Shown: one piece after another, positions 15,996 through 27,189 of the stretch
Position numbering within the stretch: the first letter of the stretch is position 1
Layout: every line of letters begins with the position of its first letter
Assembly (NCBI RefSeq): GCF_000769655.1
Contig: NZ_CP008887.1
Span: forward strand, 558,001 to 622,000
Length of the DNA stretch: 64,000 bases
Source: Thermococcus eurythermalis
GTDB taxonomy: Archaea; Methanobacteriota_B; Thermococci; Thermococcales; Thermococcaceae
Direction: 5' to 3'
The notes under the pieces: generated by a model
The model's input: only the letters and a program-made list of their open reading frames with translations
Told to the model about the DNA's origin: nothing
Databases searched by the model: none
Program-made: the position numbers and the translations under genes

Positions 15996-16672
15996 TGTAC
16001 GTCATAATAATGGGTGCCGGTAGGGTTGGATACCTGGTCGCGAAGATGCTCGAAGCGGACGGCCACGACGTCACGATAATAGAGATGGACAGAAATAGGG
16101 CGAAGGAGCTCTCGATGCAGATAAACGGCCTGGTCATAGAAGGTGACGCCACCGACCCGAGGACTCTCGAAGAGGCCAACATAAAGCAGGCCGACGCTTT
16201 CGCGGCGCTTACGGGCAAGGACGACGCCAACCTGCTCGCGTGCATCTTGGCGAAGCACCTCAACCCGAATATCAAGACGTCGCTGAGGATAAGCAACCCC
16301 AAGAACAGGCTCATATTCGAGGAGGTAACTGACCTCAGGAAGTACTTTGACTTCGTAATCTCCCCGGAAGTGATAGCGGCGGAATACATAAGCAGAAACA
16401 TAGTCACGCCCGGCTTCGACCGCGTCCTCTTCCCGAAGGAGGGGGCGGAGATAGTGCGCTTCAACATTGACGAGAACAGCAAAATCGCAGGAAAGCTAGT
16501 TAAGGAGCTCAACCTACCAAAAGACGCTCTGATAATAGCAGTTTACGACGAAAAAGGCAACCTGATAATCCCGTCGGGGGACACGAGGCTCCCTGAGAAG
16601 GGTCAGATTATAGTTTTCGCCAAGAACTCAGTCCTTAAGGACGTTAAGGAGCTCTTGGAGGGCGAAGATTAG
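15995..16672 (+). CDS. TrkA/RCK-domain potassium channel or transporter regulator
   Basis: 225 residues from ATG 15995, sharing one base with the secD stop. The N-terminal Rossmann fold has GAGRVGYLVAKMLEADGHDVTIIEMD (NAD(H)-type GxGxxG plus the acidic residue at the end of strand 2). The C-terminal RCK_C domain spans roughly residues 140-222 (EIVRFNIDENSKIAGKLVKELNLP to GQIIVFAKNSVLKDVKELLEGED). Such proteins are the cytoplasmic nucleotide-binding subunits that gate K+ uptake systems. No Trk membrane subunit is adjacent, so the partner is elsewhere. It is probably cotranscribed with secFD. Confidence 0.88.
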   Translation: MYVIIMGAGRVGYLVAKMLEADGHDVTIIEMDRNRAKELSMQINGLVIEGDATDPRTLEEANIKQADAFAALTGKDDANLLACILAKHLNPNIKTSLRISNPKNRLIFEEVTDLRKYFDFVISPEVIAAEYISRNIVTPGFDRVLFPKEGAEIVRFNIDENSKIAGKLVKELNLPKDALIIAVYDEKGNLIIPSGDTRLPEKGQIIVFAKNSVLKDVKELLEGED

Positions 16673-16765
16673 CCAGCAAACTAACAAATTTGGACGGTAT
16701 TTGTGGTGTTTTAAATTTTAAACATTTTTCATAATTCTCATTTCATTAATTCATGAACACCATAA

Positions 16766-16776
16766 ACTATTTAAAG
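16766..16776 (+). promoter_or_regulatory. Promoter of the A-type ATP synthase operon
   Basis: ACTATTTAAAG is a TATA-like box in the AT-rich gap 16673-16842. It implies a start near 16800 and a leader of about 40 bases ending in GGAGGGACGG before ATG 16843. The longer frame from 16753 runs through this box and lacks a ribosome binding site, so it is not used as the start. Confidence 0.55.
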
Positions 16777-16842
16777 CTGGTTAGGGAAGCCAAAACCGTC
16801 AAAAGGGCTCACCTGTTTTCATTGTCATCGGAGGGACGGTTC

Positions 16843-17154
16843 ATGGAGGACGTCATCAAGCGGATTGTTGAAGCAGAACGGGAAGCAGAGGAACGTATTG
16901 AGCGTGCGAAGGAAGAGGCCAAAGCCATTGTCCGCAATGCCAAGGAAGAGGCCAAGACCATCGAGGAGGAAATTCTCGCCAAGGCCCAGGCCGAGGCCGA
17001 GTCCCTCGTTCAGAAGGCGAGAGAAGAGGGCGAAGCCGAGGCCAAGAGGATTATTGAGGAGGGTGAGAGGGAAATCGAGTCCCTTCGCTCAAAGGCCGAG
17101 ACGAACTTCGAGACTGCCATAGCCAGGGCGATAGAGCTTGTGAGAGGGGGCTGA
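16843..17154 (+). CDS. atpH: A-type ATP synthase subunit H (peripheral stalk)
   Basis: 103 residues from ATG 16843. Almost entirely a charged coiled coil of Ala/Glu/Lys/Arg heptads (VEAEREAEERIERAKEEAKAIVRNAKEEAKTIEEEILAKAQAEAESL). With subunit E it forms the right-handed coiled-coil peripheral stalk linking the catalytic head to subunit I. It is the first gene of the nine-gene operon, two bases before atpI. Confidence 0.9.
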   Translation: MEDVIKRIVEAEREAEERIERAKEEAKAIVRNAKEEAKTIEEEILAKAQAEAESLVQKAREEGEAEAKRIIEEGEREIESLRSKAETNFETAIARAIELVRGG

Positions 17155-17155
17155 A

Positions 17156-19165
17156 ATGTTCAGGCCCGAGGAAATGGTCAAGCTCGAGGTCATAACCCTT
17201 AACCGCTACAAGGACGAGCTGCTGACTTACCTCCACGAGGCCGGGCTCGTTGAGATTCGCGAGCTCGACGTTAAGGTCGCCCAGAGGGACGCCCCCAACG
17301 AGTACTACCGGAAGGCCGCTTCGTACAGCATAACAATATCCAGGATTGTGGACTTTCTGAAGGCCCACAAGAAGACCTCCGGAGGGGGACTGAAGGGGTT
17401 CTTCTTCCCGAAGGAGCGCGCCAGAAGGACTTACCACTACGAGGGCGTTGAAAAGCTGATAAAGGACGTTGAAGAGTTCCTATCGAAAGTTGAGCCCGAG
17501 ATAAAGGCCCTTGAGTCCCAGATGAACGCACTCCAGAGCGAGATTGAGCGCATCAACGAGTCCATTGAAGTACTTGAGACTCTCTCGCCCCTTAACCTGG
17601 ACGTCCGCTACCTCAGGCACTCCGGGCTCGTAAAGGTCACAGTGGGTACTCTGGACAGGACGAGGCTGAAGCCCCTCATTGAAGACCTCAAAGGGGTCAC
17701 GGAGGGTAAATTCGCCCTCGTTACGAAGGACTCCGGTGAGAAGGTTCTCCTTGTTATAGCGACCCTCAGCAGGTATCAGGATAAGGTCAATTCAGTCCTT
17801 GCAAAGCACTCCTTCGAGAAGATAGAGGTTCCTGGGGGTGAGGGGACTCCCGCGGAGCTCCTCAAAGAGTACAGGAGAAAGCTTGACGCCAAGCTGAGGG
17901 AGCTCGACGAGATCAGAAAAGAAGAGGAGAGCCTGGCCGAGAAGTACTACGACGACGTCGTTTTCTATAAGGAGCTCCTTGACAACGAGCGCGACAAGGC
18001 CTCAGTGCTTCCAATGCTCGCGAGGACCAACATGACGTTCGCTTTGACCGGGTGGCTTCCAAGGATGGACGTCCCCAAGGTTCTTGAGGGGATAAAGGAC
18101 GTAACGGAAGGAAAGGCCTACATAAACGTCCGCGAGCCCACCGAGGCTGAGCTCGACGAGATTCCGATAAAGCTCAAGAACCCGAAGTGGGTCAGGCCCT
18201 TCGAGATGATTACCGAGATGTACGGTGTCCCCAAGTACAACGAGATAGACCCAACGCTCATCATAGCGTTCACGTACTCGTTCTTCTTCGGCTTCATGCT
18301 CACTGACTTCATGTACGGCCTTATCATCGGCGTGATTGCGGCATTACTCGTTAAAGGACACAGGAAGTTCAACGACGGAACCTACAAGTTCGCCTACACC
18401 CTCCTCTGGAGTTCGTTCTTCACGATGCTCATGGGTGCTCTCTTCGGCAGTTACTTCGGCAACGCGGGGGACATACTCCTCCAGCACATCACGGGCAACT
18501 CAAACGCCCAGTTCCCGCGCATAGCGGATCCGCTCAAGCAACCGATGACCGTGCTGATGATGGCCCTTGCCATAGGTCTGGCGCACCTCTTCACGGGCTA
18601 TGCCACCGGCTTTGTCGTCAAGTGGAAGAACGGCGACGTCAAGGGCGCGGTGTTTGAACAGCTTCCATGGATGCTGATCATAATTGCCGTAGCCCTCCTT
18701 GCAACCAAGAATACCTCCATGACAATGCTCGCCAAGGTCATCTTCGGTGCTGGTCTGGTGCTCTTTGTGGTGGGAGAAATAGTCAGCAACGGCGGACTCG
18801 CGGCCCTGATGTTAATCTCGGACTTCTTTGGCTTCGTGGGCAACTGGCTCAGCTACGCCCGTTTGATGGCTTTGGCCCTTGCAACCAGTGGAATAGCGCT
18901 GGTCATCAATATCCTGGCGGAAATGGTCTGGGGAATCAAGGTAAGCGTCGTTCCCATTGGAATTGTCGTAGGTTTGATTATATTCTTTGGCGGTCAGCTG
19001 TTTTCAGTGGCAATAAACGCCCTTGGAGCGTTCGTTCACTCGCTCCGTCTTCACTATGTTGAGTTCTTCGGAACCTTTTACTCGGGTGACGGGAAGCCGT
19101 TCACCCCGTTCAAGTCCAAGAGGGAAGTTTCAAAACTTGAGCTGAAAGCTGATGGAGGTGCATGA
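17156..19165 (+). CDS. atpI: A-type ATP synthase subunit I (a-like, ion channel)
   Basis: 669 residues. The N-terminal 350 residues form the soluble arm with coiled coils (VEPEIKALESQMNALQSEIERINESIEVLE; LDAKLRELDEIRKEEESLAEKYY). The rest is a membrane domain of about eight helices starting near LIIAFTYSFFFGFMLTDFMYGLIIGVIAALLV. The conserved channel Arg is in NWLSYARLMALALATSGIALVINI. It conducts ions to the K ring and anchors the peripheral stalks. Length and layout are normal for the family. Confidence 0.93.
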   Translation: MFRPEEMVKLEVITLNRYKDELLTYLHEAGLVEIRELDVKVAQRDAPNEYYRKAASYSITISRIVDFLKAHKKTSGGGLKGFFFPKERARRTYHYEGVEKLIKDVEEFLSKVEPEIKALESQMNALQSEIERINESIEVLETLSPLNLDVRYLRHSGLVKVTVGTLDRTRLKPLIEDLKGVTEGKFALVTKDSGEKVLLVIATLSRYQDKVNSVLAKHSFEKIEVPGGEGTPAELLKEYRRKLDAKLRELDEIRKEEESLAEKYYDDVVFYKELLDNERDKASVLPMLARTNMTFALTGWLPRMDVPKVLEGIKDVTEGKAYINVREPTEAELDEIPIKLKNPKWVRPFEMITEMYGVPKYNEIDPTLIIAFTYSFFFGFMLTDFMYGLIIGVIAALLVKGHRKFNDGTYKFAYTLLWSSFFTMLMGALFGSYFGNAGDILLQHITGNSNAQFPRIADPLKQPMTVLMMALAIGLAHLFTGYATGFVVKWKNGDVKGAVFEQLPWMLIIIAVALLATKNTSMTMLAKVIFGAGLVLFVVGEIVSNGGLAALMLISDFFGFVGNWLSYARLMALALATSGIALVINILAEMVWGIKVSVVPIGIVVGLIIFFGGQLFSVAINALGAFVHSLRLHYVEFFGTFYSGDGKPFTPFKSKREVSKLELKADGGA

Positions 19166-19654
<489 letters not shown>

Positions 19655-19664
19655 GCCAATCTCC

Positions 19665-19672
19665 TTTTTTTT
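19665..19672 (+). terminator. Intra-operon T8 tract between atpK and atpE
   Basis: Eight consecutive T residues follow the atpK stop by ten bases, in an otherwise gene-tight operon. Oligo-T on the coding strand is the core archaeal termination signal, so partial termination here could raise the yield of H, I and K relative to the downstream subunits. No upstream hairpin is needed for archaeal RNA polymerase. Confidence 0.4.
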
Positions 19673-19693
19673 ACAGCCTGAGGAGGACTGAAA

Positions 19694-20305
19694 ATGGAGG
19701 GTGCAGAACTCATAATTCAGGAGATAAACAGGGAAGCGGAGCAGAAGATACAGTACATCATCAACGAGGCGAAGGAAGAGGCCGAGAAGCTCAAAGAGGA
19801 GGCCAGGAAGAGGGCCGAGGCCAAGGTCGAGTGGATACTCAGGAAGGCAAAGACACAGGCCGAGATTGAGAAGCAGAGGATAATAGCCAACGCAAAGCTT
19901 GAGGTCAGGAAGAAGAAGCTTGCCGCTCAGGAGGAGCTGATAAGAAAAGTCCTGGAGTCCCTCAAGGAGAGGCTTGCCAGCCTGTCCGAAGATGAGTACT
20001 TCCCGATGGTCGTCGGGCTCACGGCCAACGCCGTTGAGGAGCTCGGGGTTGATAGGGTCGTTCTCCGCTCGAACGATAGAACCCTCAAGCTCATCGTTGA
20101 GAGGCTCTCCGAGTTCAAGGAGAAGCTCCGCGAGGCCCTCGGGAAGGACGTCGAGGTCATCGTTGGCGAGCCGATTCAGACAATCGGCGGAGTCCTCGTT
20201 GAGAGCCCCGACGGGACGGTAAGGGTCGACAACACCTTCGAGTCTAGGATAGCGCGCTTTGAGAGCGAGCTGAGGGCTACCATTGCGAAGGCCCTCTTTG
20301 GGTGA
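19694..20305 (+). CDS. atpE: A-type ATP synthase subunit E (peripheral stalk)
   Basis: 203 residues, ATG 19694 after GAGGAGGACTGA. The first 100 residues are a coiled coil (IQEINREAEQKIQYIINEAKEEAEKLKEEARKRAEAKVEWIL); the C-terminal globular domain (DVEVIVGEPIQTIGGVLVESPDGTVRVDNTFESRIARFESELRATIAKALFG) is the conserved part that binds the A3B3 head. Partner of AtpH. Confidence 0.93.
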   Translation: MEGAELIIQEINREAEQKIQYIINEAKEEAEKLKEEARKRAEAKVEWILRKAKTQAEIEKQRIIANAKLEVRKKKLAAQEELIRKVLESLKERLASLSEDEYFPMVVGLTANAVEELGVDRVVLRSNDRTLKLIVERLSEFKEKLREALGKDVEVIVGEPIQTIGGVLVESPDGTVRVDNTFESRIARFESELRATIAKALFG

Positions 20306-20310
20306 TTAAG

Positions 20311-21710
<1,400 letters not shown>

Positions 21711-21716
21711 AGGAAA

Positions 21717-23474
21717 ATGGGAAGGATAATTCGTGTTACCGGACCACTCGTCGTTGCGGACGGCATGAAAGGAAGCAAGATGTACGAGGTTGTCCGCGTC
21801 GGTGAGATGGGCCTCATAGGAGAAATAATCCGTCTTGAAGGTGACAGGGCGGTCATTCAGGTCTACGAGGAGACTGCGGGCATAAGGCCCGGTGAGCCCG
21901 TTGAGGGAACGGGTTCATCGCTCAGCGTTGAGCTCGGCCCGGGACTGCTTACCTCGATGTACGACGGTATCCAGAGGCCTCTTGAGAAGCTCCGCGAGCT
22001 CAGCGGTGACTTCATTGCTAGGGGTCTTACCGCTCCGGCTTTGCCGAGGGACAAGAAGTGGCACTTCACGCCCAAGGTCAAGGTCGGCGACAAGGTCACC
22101 GGCGGAGACATCCTCGGTGTTGTCCCCGAGACCAGCATCATCGAGCACAAAATCCTCGTTCCTCCATGGGTCGAGGGTGAGATAGTCGAGATAGCCGAGG
22201 AAGGTGACTACACCGTCGAGGAGGTCATAGCCAAGGTCAAGAAGCCGGACGGAACCATCGAGGAGCTCAAGATGTACCACCGCTGGCCCGTCCGTGTCAA
22301 GAGGCCCTACAAGAACAAGCTCCCGCCGGAGGTTCCGCTCATCACCGGACAGAGGACGATAGACACCTTCTTCTCAATAGCCAAGGGTGGAACCGCCGCC
22401 ATTCCGGGTCCGTTCGGTTCAGGAAAGACCGTCACCCAGCACCAGCTGGCGAAGTGGAGTGACGCACAGGTCGTCGTTTACATAGGTTGCGGTGAGCGCG
22501 GAAACGAGATGACCGACGTCCTTGAGGAGTTCCCCAAGCTCAAGGACCCGAAGACCGGTAAACCGCTCATGGAGAGAACCGTTCTCATAGCCAACACTTC
22601 AAACATGCCCGTTGCCGCCCGTGAGGCTTCAATCTACACCGGAATCACCATCGCCGAGTACTTCCGTGACCAGGGCTACGACGTCGCTCTGATGGCAGAC
22701 TCGACCTCAAGATGGGCCGAGGCTCTGCGTGAGATTTCCGGAAGGCTTGAAGAGATGCCCGGTGAGGAAGGTTATCCGGCCTACCTCGCGAGCAAGATTG
22801 CGGAGTTCTACGAGCGTGCCGGCCGTGTAGTTACCCTTGGAAGCGAGCCGAGGGTCGGTAGTGTCTCCGTCATCGGTGCCGTTTCACCGCCTGGTGGTGA
22901 CTTCAGCGAGCCCGTCGTCCAGAACACCCTGCGTGTCGTCAAGGTCTTCTGGGCCCTCGATGCCGACCTCGCGAGGAGGAGGCACTTCCCGGCAATCAAC
23001 TGGCTGAGGAGCTACTCGCTCTACCTCGACGCCATTCAGGACTGGTGGCACAAGAACGTTGACCCAGAGTGGAGGAAGATGCGTGACACTGCCATGGCCC
23101 TCCTCCAGAAGGAAGCCGAACTCCAGGAGATTGTCAGAATCGTCGGTCCAGATGCACTGCCCGACAGGGAGAAGGCCATACTCATCGTCACGAGGATGCT
23201 CCGTGAGGACTACCTCCAGCAGGACGCCTTTGACGAGGTCGATACCTACTGCCCGCCGAAGAAGCAGGTCACCATGATGCGCGTAATCCTCAACTTCTAC
23301 AACAGGACGATGGAAGCCGTGGACAGGGGCGTCCCAGTGGACGAGATAGCCAAGCTCCCGGTCAGGGAGAAGATTGGCCGTATGAAGTTCGAGCCCGACA
23401 TCGAGAAGGTTAGGGCGCTCATAGATGAGACGAACGAGCAGTTTGAAGAGCTCTTCAAGAAGTACGGGGCGTGA
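21717..23474 (+). CDS. atpA: A-type ATP synthase catalytic subunit A
   Basis: 585 residues. Catalytic P-loop in [21 protein letters not shown] (near residue 235), then [29 protein letters not shown] and [20 protein letters not shown], all hallmarks of the V/A-type A subunit. The bulge segment between the N-terminal barrel and nucleotide domain is present ([21 protein letters not shown]). There is no intein, although some archaeal homologues carry one. Ends overlapping the atpB region. Confidence 0.97.
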   Translation: MGRIIRVTGPLVVADGMKGSKMYEVVRVGEMGLIGEIIRLEGDRAVIQVYEETAGIRPGEPVEGTGSSLSVELGPGLLTSMYDGIQRPLEKLRELSGDFIARGLTAPALPRDKKWHFTPKVKVGDKVTGGDILGVVPETSIIEHKILVPPWVEGEIVEIAEEGDYTVEEVIAKVKKPDGTIEELKMYHRWPVRVKRPYKNKLPPEVPLITGQRTIDTFFSIAKGGTAAIPGPFGSGKTVTQHQLAKWSDAQVVVYIGCGERGNEMTDVLEEFPKLKDPKTGKPLMERTVLIANTSNMPVAAREASIYTGITIAEYFRDQGYDVALMADSTSRWAEALREISGRLEEMPGEEGYPAYLASKIAEFYERAGRVVTLGSEPRVGSVSVIGAVSPPGGDFSEPVVQNTLRVVKVFWALDADLARRRHFPAINWLRSYSLYLDAIQDWWHKNVDPEWRKMRDTAMALLQKEAELQEIVRIVGPDALPDREKAILIVTRMLREDYLQQDAFDEVDTYCPPKKQVTMMRVILNFYNRTMEAVDRGVPVDEIAKLPVREKIGRMKFEPDIEKVRALIDETNEQFEELFKKYGA

Positions 23475-23479
23475 TGCTC

Positions 23480-24871
23480 ATGCCGGGAATGGAGTACTCC
23501 ACCGTTAGCAAGATTTATGGCCCTCTGATGATTGTCGAGGGCGTCAAGGGAGTGGCCTACGGTGAGGTCGTCGAGATAGAGACCGAAAGCGGAGAGAAGA
23601 GGAAGGGACAGGTTCTTGAGGCCAGGGAGAACCTCGCGATAGTCCAGGTCTTCGAGGGAACCCGCGATTTGGACGTCAAAACAACGAGCGTCCGCTTCAC
23701 CGGCGAGACGCTCAAGGTTCCCGTTTCAATGGACATGCTGGGAAGGATCTTCAACGGTATAGGCAAGCCCATAGACGGCGGGCCGGAAATTATCCCCGAG
23801 GACAGGCGCGACGTCCACGGCGCCCCGCTCAATCCAGTTGCGAGAGCATACCCGAGGGACTTCATCCAGACCGGTATCTCCGCCATAGACGGTATGAACA
23901 CCCTCATCCGCGGTCAGAAGCTCCCGATATTCAGCGGTTCAGGTCTGCCACACAACATGCTCGCGGCCCAGATAGCCAGGCAGGCCAAGGTTCTCGGTGA
24001 GGAGGAGCAGTTCGCCGTCGTCTTTGCTGCCATGGGTATCACCTACGAAGAAGCGAATTTCTTCAAGAAGAGCTTCGAGGAGACCGGAGCCATTGAGAGG
24101 GCAGTCCTGTTCCTCAACCTCGCCGACGACCCGGCCATTGAGCGTATCATCACCCCGCGTATGGCCCTCACCGTTGCGGAGTATTTAGCTTTCGACTACG
24201 ACATGCAGGTGCTCGTTATCCTCACCGATATGACCAACTACGCCGAGGCTCTGCGTGAGATTTCCGCTGCTAGAGAAGAGGTTCCTGGAAGGCGCGGTTA
24301 TCCGGGTTACATGTACACCGACCTCGCCACAATCTACGAGCGCGCCGGCCGTGTCAGGGGCAAGAAGGGAAGCATAACCCAGGTGCCCATCCTGACGATG
24401 CCCGACGACGATATCACCCACCCGATTCCGGACCTTACCGGTTACATCACCGAGGGCCAGATAGTCCTCAGCAGGGAGCTCCACAGGAAGGGTATCTACC
24501 CGCCAATTGACGTCCTTCCGAGTCTCAGCCGTCTGATGAAGGACGGTATCGGTAAGGGCATGACCCGTGAGGACCACCCGCAGCTCAGCCAGCAGCTCTA
24601 CGCGGCCTACGCTGAGGGAAGGTCTCTCAGAGACCTCGTCGCCGTCGTTGGTGAAGAAGCTTTAAGCGAGACCGACAGGAAGTACCTCAAGTTCGCGGAC
24701 AGGTTCGAGAGAGAATTCGTCGCCCAGCGCTACGATGAGGACAGGAGCATCTTCGAGACCCTCGACCTCGGCTGGGAGCTCCTGGCGGAGCTTCCGGAGA
24801 GCGAGCTCAAGCGTGTCAGGAAGGAGTACATCCTCAAGTACCACCCCAAGTACAGGAAGAGGGGCTCTTAA
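23480..24871 (+). CDS. atpB: A-type ATP synthase regulatory subunit B
   Basis: 463 residues from ATG 23480 ([15 protein letters not shown]), chosen over GTG 23471 and ATG 23474, which lie inside the GGGGCGTGAT ribosome binding site and the end of atpA. It lacks a functional P-loop: the equivalent segment reads [18 protein letters not shown], as expected for the non-catalytic B subunit. [15 protein letters not shown] and [43 protein letters not shown] are conserved. Confidence 0.97.
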   Translation: MPGMEYSTVSKIYGPLMIVEGVKGVAYGEVVEIETESGEKRKGQVLEARENLAIVQVFEGTRDLDVKTTSVRFTGETLKVPVSMDMLGRIFNGIGKPIDGGPEIIPEDRRDVHGAPLNPVARAYPRDFIQTGISAIDGMNTLIRGQKLPIFSGSGLPHNMLAAQIARQAKVLGEEEQFAVVFAAMGITYEEANFFKKSFEETGAIERAVLFLNLADDPAIERIITPRMALTVAEYLAFDYDMQVLVILTDMTNYAEALREISAAREEVPGRRGYPGYMYTDLATIYERAGRVRGKKGSITQVPILTMPDDDITHPIPDLTGYITEGQIVLSRELHRKGIYPPIDVLPSLSRLMKDGIGKGMTREDHPQLSQQLYAAYAEGRSLRDLVAVVGEEALSETDRKYLKFADRFEREFVAQRYDEDRSIFETLDLGWELLAELPESELKRVRKEYILKYHPKYRKRGS

Positions 24872-24896
24872 CTTTCCAACTTTTTAGGTGGTCGAG

Positions 24897-25535
24897 ATGG
24901 CAGAACTGCTCAACGTCAAGCCCACCAGAATGGAGCTCCTCAACCTGAAGAGGCGCATCCAGCTGGCCAAGAAGGGCCACAAGCTCCTCAAGGACAAGCA
25001 GGACGCTCTGGTCATGGAGTTCTTTACAATCTACGACGAGGCGCTTCAGCTGAGGCGCGAGCTCAACCTTAAGATGAAGGAGGCCTTTGAGGCCATTCAG
25101 ATGGCCGAGATAGAGCTTGGAACGCTCCGCCTCAAGGAGATAAGTCTCTCGGTGAAGCCCAACAGGGAAGTCGAAATCCTCAAGAGGAACGTTATGGGCG
25201 TCTCCGTCCCCATGATAGAGGCCGAGAGCTTTAAGAGGAGTGCCGTGGAGCGCGGCTACGCCTTCGTGTCCAGCTCTGCGAGGGTCGACACCGCAGCAGA
25301 GAAGTTCGAGGAAGTCCTTGACCTGGCGGTCCGCCTTGCTGAGGTCGAGGAGACGCTCAAGAGGCTCGCGAAGGAGATAGAGGTCACGAAGAGGCGTGTC
25401 AATGCCCTTGAGTACATCATAATCCCGCGCATGGAGGCCACCGTTAAGTTCATCAAACAGCGCCTCGACGAGATGGAGCGCGAGAACTTCTTCAGGCTCA
25501 AGAGGGTCAAGGCGTTAATCGCCGCAAGGGGCTGA
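24897..25535 (+). CDS. atpD: A-type ATP synthase subunit D (central stalk)
   Basis: 212 residues from ATG 24897 (AGGTGG upstream). Long N- and C-terminal helices ([38 protein letters not shown] and [45 protein letters not shown]) make the antiparallel coiled coil that turns inside the A3B3 head. Last gene of the operon; a T6 and pyrimidine-rich tract follows. Confidence 0.95.
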   Translation: MAELLNVKPTRMELLNLKRRIQLAKKGHKLLKDKQDALVMEFFTIYDEALQLRRELNLKMKEAFEAIQMAEIELGTLRLKEISLSVKPNREVEILKRNVMGVSVPMIEAESFKRSAVERGYAFVSSSARVDTAAEKFEEVLDLAVRLAEVEETLKRLAKEIEVTKRRVNALEYIIIPRMEATVKFIKQRLDEMERENFFRLKRVKALIAARG

Positions 25536-25550
25536 ATTAGGGCTTTTAGT

Positions 25551-25575
25551 GCTTTTTTAAATCTCTTCTCTCTTA
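25551..25575 (+). terminator. Terminator of the ATP synthase operon
   Basis: GCTTTTTTAA followed by ATCTCTTCTCTCTT, starting 16 bases after the atpD stop: a T6 run and a pyrimidine-rich tail, the usual archaeal signal. A TATA-like CTTAAATATA at 25601-25610 then begins the next transcription unit. Confidence 0.55.
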
Positions 25576-25641
25576 TGTAGGTGTTTGTGTAGGCAAATCG
25601 CTTAAATATAATTTGTCCGTAATCTCCTTTGGTGATCGGGT

Positions 25642-26409
25642 GTGGGGGAGTATTTTATTGAGCCCGGGCTTGACCCGCGAAAGGATCACGTTCTCTACCG
25701 TGACGAGGAACACCTGGTCGTTTACCTCGGGACGCAGGAGGGGGGAGAAGACGTCGACGTCAACAGCTACCTCATAGTCAGCAGGGGGAAAGGTATCCTG
25801 ATAGATCCAGGAGGGTACAAGATTTTCTCAAAAGTTCTCGCCAACATCTCCAAATACATAGACCCCCGGGACATCGAGTACGTTTACATATGTCATCAGG
25901 ATCCCGACGTCGCGGGGAGCCTTCCCCTCTGGAGGGAAGTCAGCAACGCGAAAATAATTGTCCACTGGCTCTGGACGAGGTTTTTACCTCACTTCGGCTT
26001 CGAGGACGCCAAGAGCATCACACACGAGCTCCCTGATGAAGGTGAAACGCTCTCATTCGGGGCAACGACCCTTGAGTTCATTCCCGCCCACTTCCTCCAC
26101 AGTCCCGGCCATTTCACAATATACGACCACAGGAGCAAGTTCCTCTTTACCGGTGACATTGGCATAGCGCTCCTTGACGAGCCATACATCGTTGTCGAGA
26201 ATATCGAGAGACACATTCAGGCCATGAGACCCGTCCACGAAAGGCTAATGGCCAGCAACAAGGCAATAAAAGCTTGGCTGGACAAGGTCAGGTTCCTTGA
26301 CGTTGAGGCAATACTGCCTCAGCACGGGGCAATCATACCCAAAAAGTTCATACCGCGCTTTTACGACTTCCTTGAGAACCTGAAGTGCGGCGTTGACCTC
26401 TACCGCTGA
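25642..26409 (+). CDS. ODP-type (flavodiiron-like) metallo-beta-lactamase fold protein
   Basis: 255 residues from GTG 25642 (GGTGATCGG upstream). The metallo-beta-lactamase metal-binding order is visible: ICHQDPDVAGSL (His85, Asp87, Asp89), then HFLHSPGHFTIYD, FTGDIG and ILPQHGAIIP, as in the diiron domain of flavodiiron proteins. The C-terminal flavodoxin domain of those enzymes is absent, matching the ODP (oxygen-binding diiron protein) group. Bacterial ODPs next to chemoreceptors have been shown to sense O2, and here the next gene, nine bases on, is a soluble chemoreceptor-like protein. An oxygen or redox sensor role is inferred. Confidence 0.8.
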   Translation: MGEYFIEPGLDPRKDHVLYRDEEHLVVYLGTQEGGEDVDVNSYLIVSRGKGILIDPGGYKIFSKVLANISKYIDPRDIEYVYICHQDPDVAGSLPLWREVSNAKIIVHWLWTRFLPHFGFEDAKSITHELPDEGETLSFGATTLEFIPAHFLHSPGHFTIYDHRSKFLFTGDIGIALLDEPYIVVENIERHIQAMRPVHERLMASNKAIKAWLDKVRFLDVEAILPQHGAIIPKKFIPRFYDFLENLKCGVDLYR

Positions 26410-26418
26410 GGTGGTAGC

Positions 26419-27189
26419 ATGAACATCAGAAGCATCGAGAAGGCCTCAAATGCGCTGGCCCAGTCAGTTCGTATAAAAACGTCCAGCAGGGAGTCCAGTA
26501 AAATCGTTGATGAACTTGCAGAGGAGATAAGCGGGCAGTTCCTGGACAACAACCTCGCAATAATAGAGAACATAGAAAAGCTGTCCAGGGTTATGAAAGA
26601 GCTCGAAAAGTTCCAGCAGGAGTTTTTACCCTTTTTCCAGCGCTTTGAGGTCTTTGCCAGCGAGTTCAACACCCTTGTTGAGAATCTTGAATACATTTCA
26701 AAAATAAGCGATTCAATAGCCAGTGTTGCCAAACAGACAAACCTGGTTGCCTTGAACGCCTCAATCGAGGCGGCCCGTGCGGGAGAGGCCGGGCGGGGCT
26801 TTGCTGTCGTTGCCGAGGAGATCAGGAACATGGCCGTCCAAACGATGAACCTTGCCAAGGAGATTAAGGACTTCAACGCCCGTGTTATGGGACAGCTGGA
26901 GACACTCCGCGATGCTCTGACGGTCATGGATCGCATTAAGGAGGGCACCGAGATACTGGGGAGGGATATAGAGGTAATGGTCGAGATTAGCTCCGTTTTG
27001 GAGGAAATTTCGAGAGAACAGGAAGAGATAGTCAACGACATCAAGAGGCTCAAGGGAATAGCCCTTGCCCTCAGGAAATTCGCCGACATGCAGGATAGGT
27101 ATAACAAGGAGCTGGCTTCTCTCCTTAGGATGATGGTTAGTGAATACGCAAAGGAGCAAAAGACTGAAGAGGTGTTTGATGATGACTGA
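26419..27189 (+). CDS. Soluble methyl-accepting-chemotaxis-like signalling protein
   Basis: 256 residues, shorter than a full receptor. There is no transmembrane helix, HAMP or sensor domain; it is a coiled-coil antiparallel bundle with the conserved MCP hairpin tip at about residues 105-142 ([35 protein letters not shown]). That tip normally contacts CheA and CheW. Reading just after the ODP-like gene, it probably transmits the signal of that protein. The target is not visible in this window, as no che genes are present. The alaX gene begins inside its last codons. Confidence 0.82.
   Translation: MNIRSIEKASNALAQSVRIKTSSRESSKIVDELAEEISGQFLDNNLAIIENIEKLSRVMKELEKFQQEFLPFFQRFEVFASEFNTLVENLEYISKISDSIASVAKQTNLVALNASIEAARAGEAGRGFAVVAEEIRNMAVQTMNLAKEIKDFNARVMGQLETLRDALTVMDRIKEGTEILGRDIEVMVEISSVLEEISREQEEIVNDIKRLKGIALALRKFADMQDRYNKELASLLRMMVSEYAKEQKTEEVFDDD

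Noticed and set aside
23480-24871. Possibility that atpB is a degenerate catalytic subunit because the P-loop is missing
   Set aside because: Absence of the P-loop is normal in V/A-type B subunits; the gene is complete and conserved.
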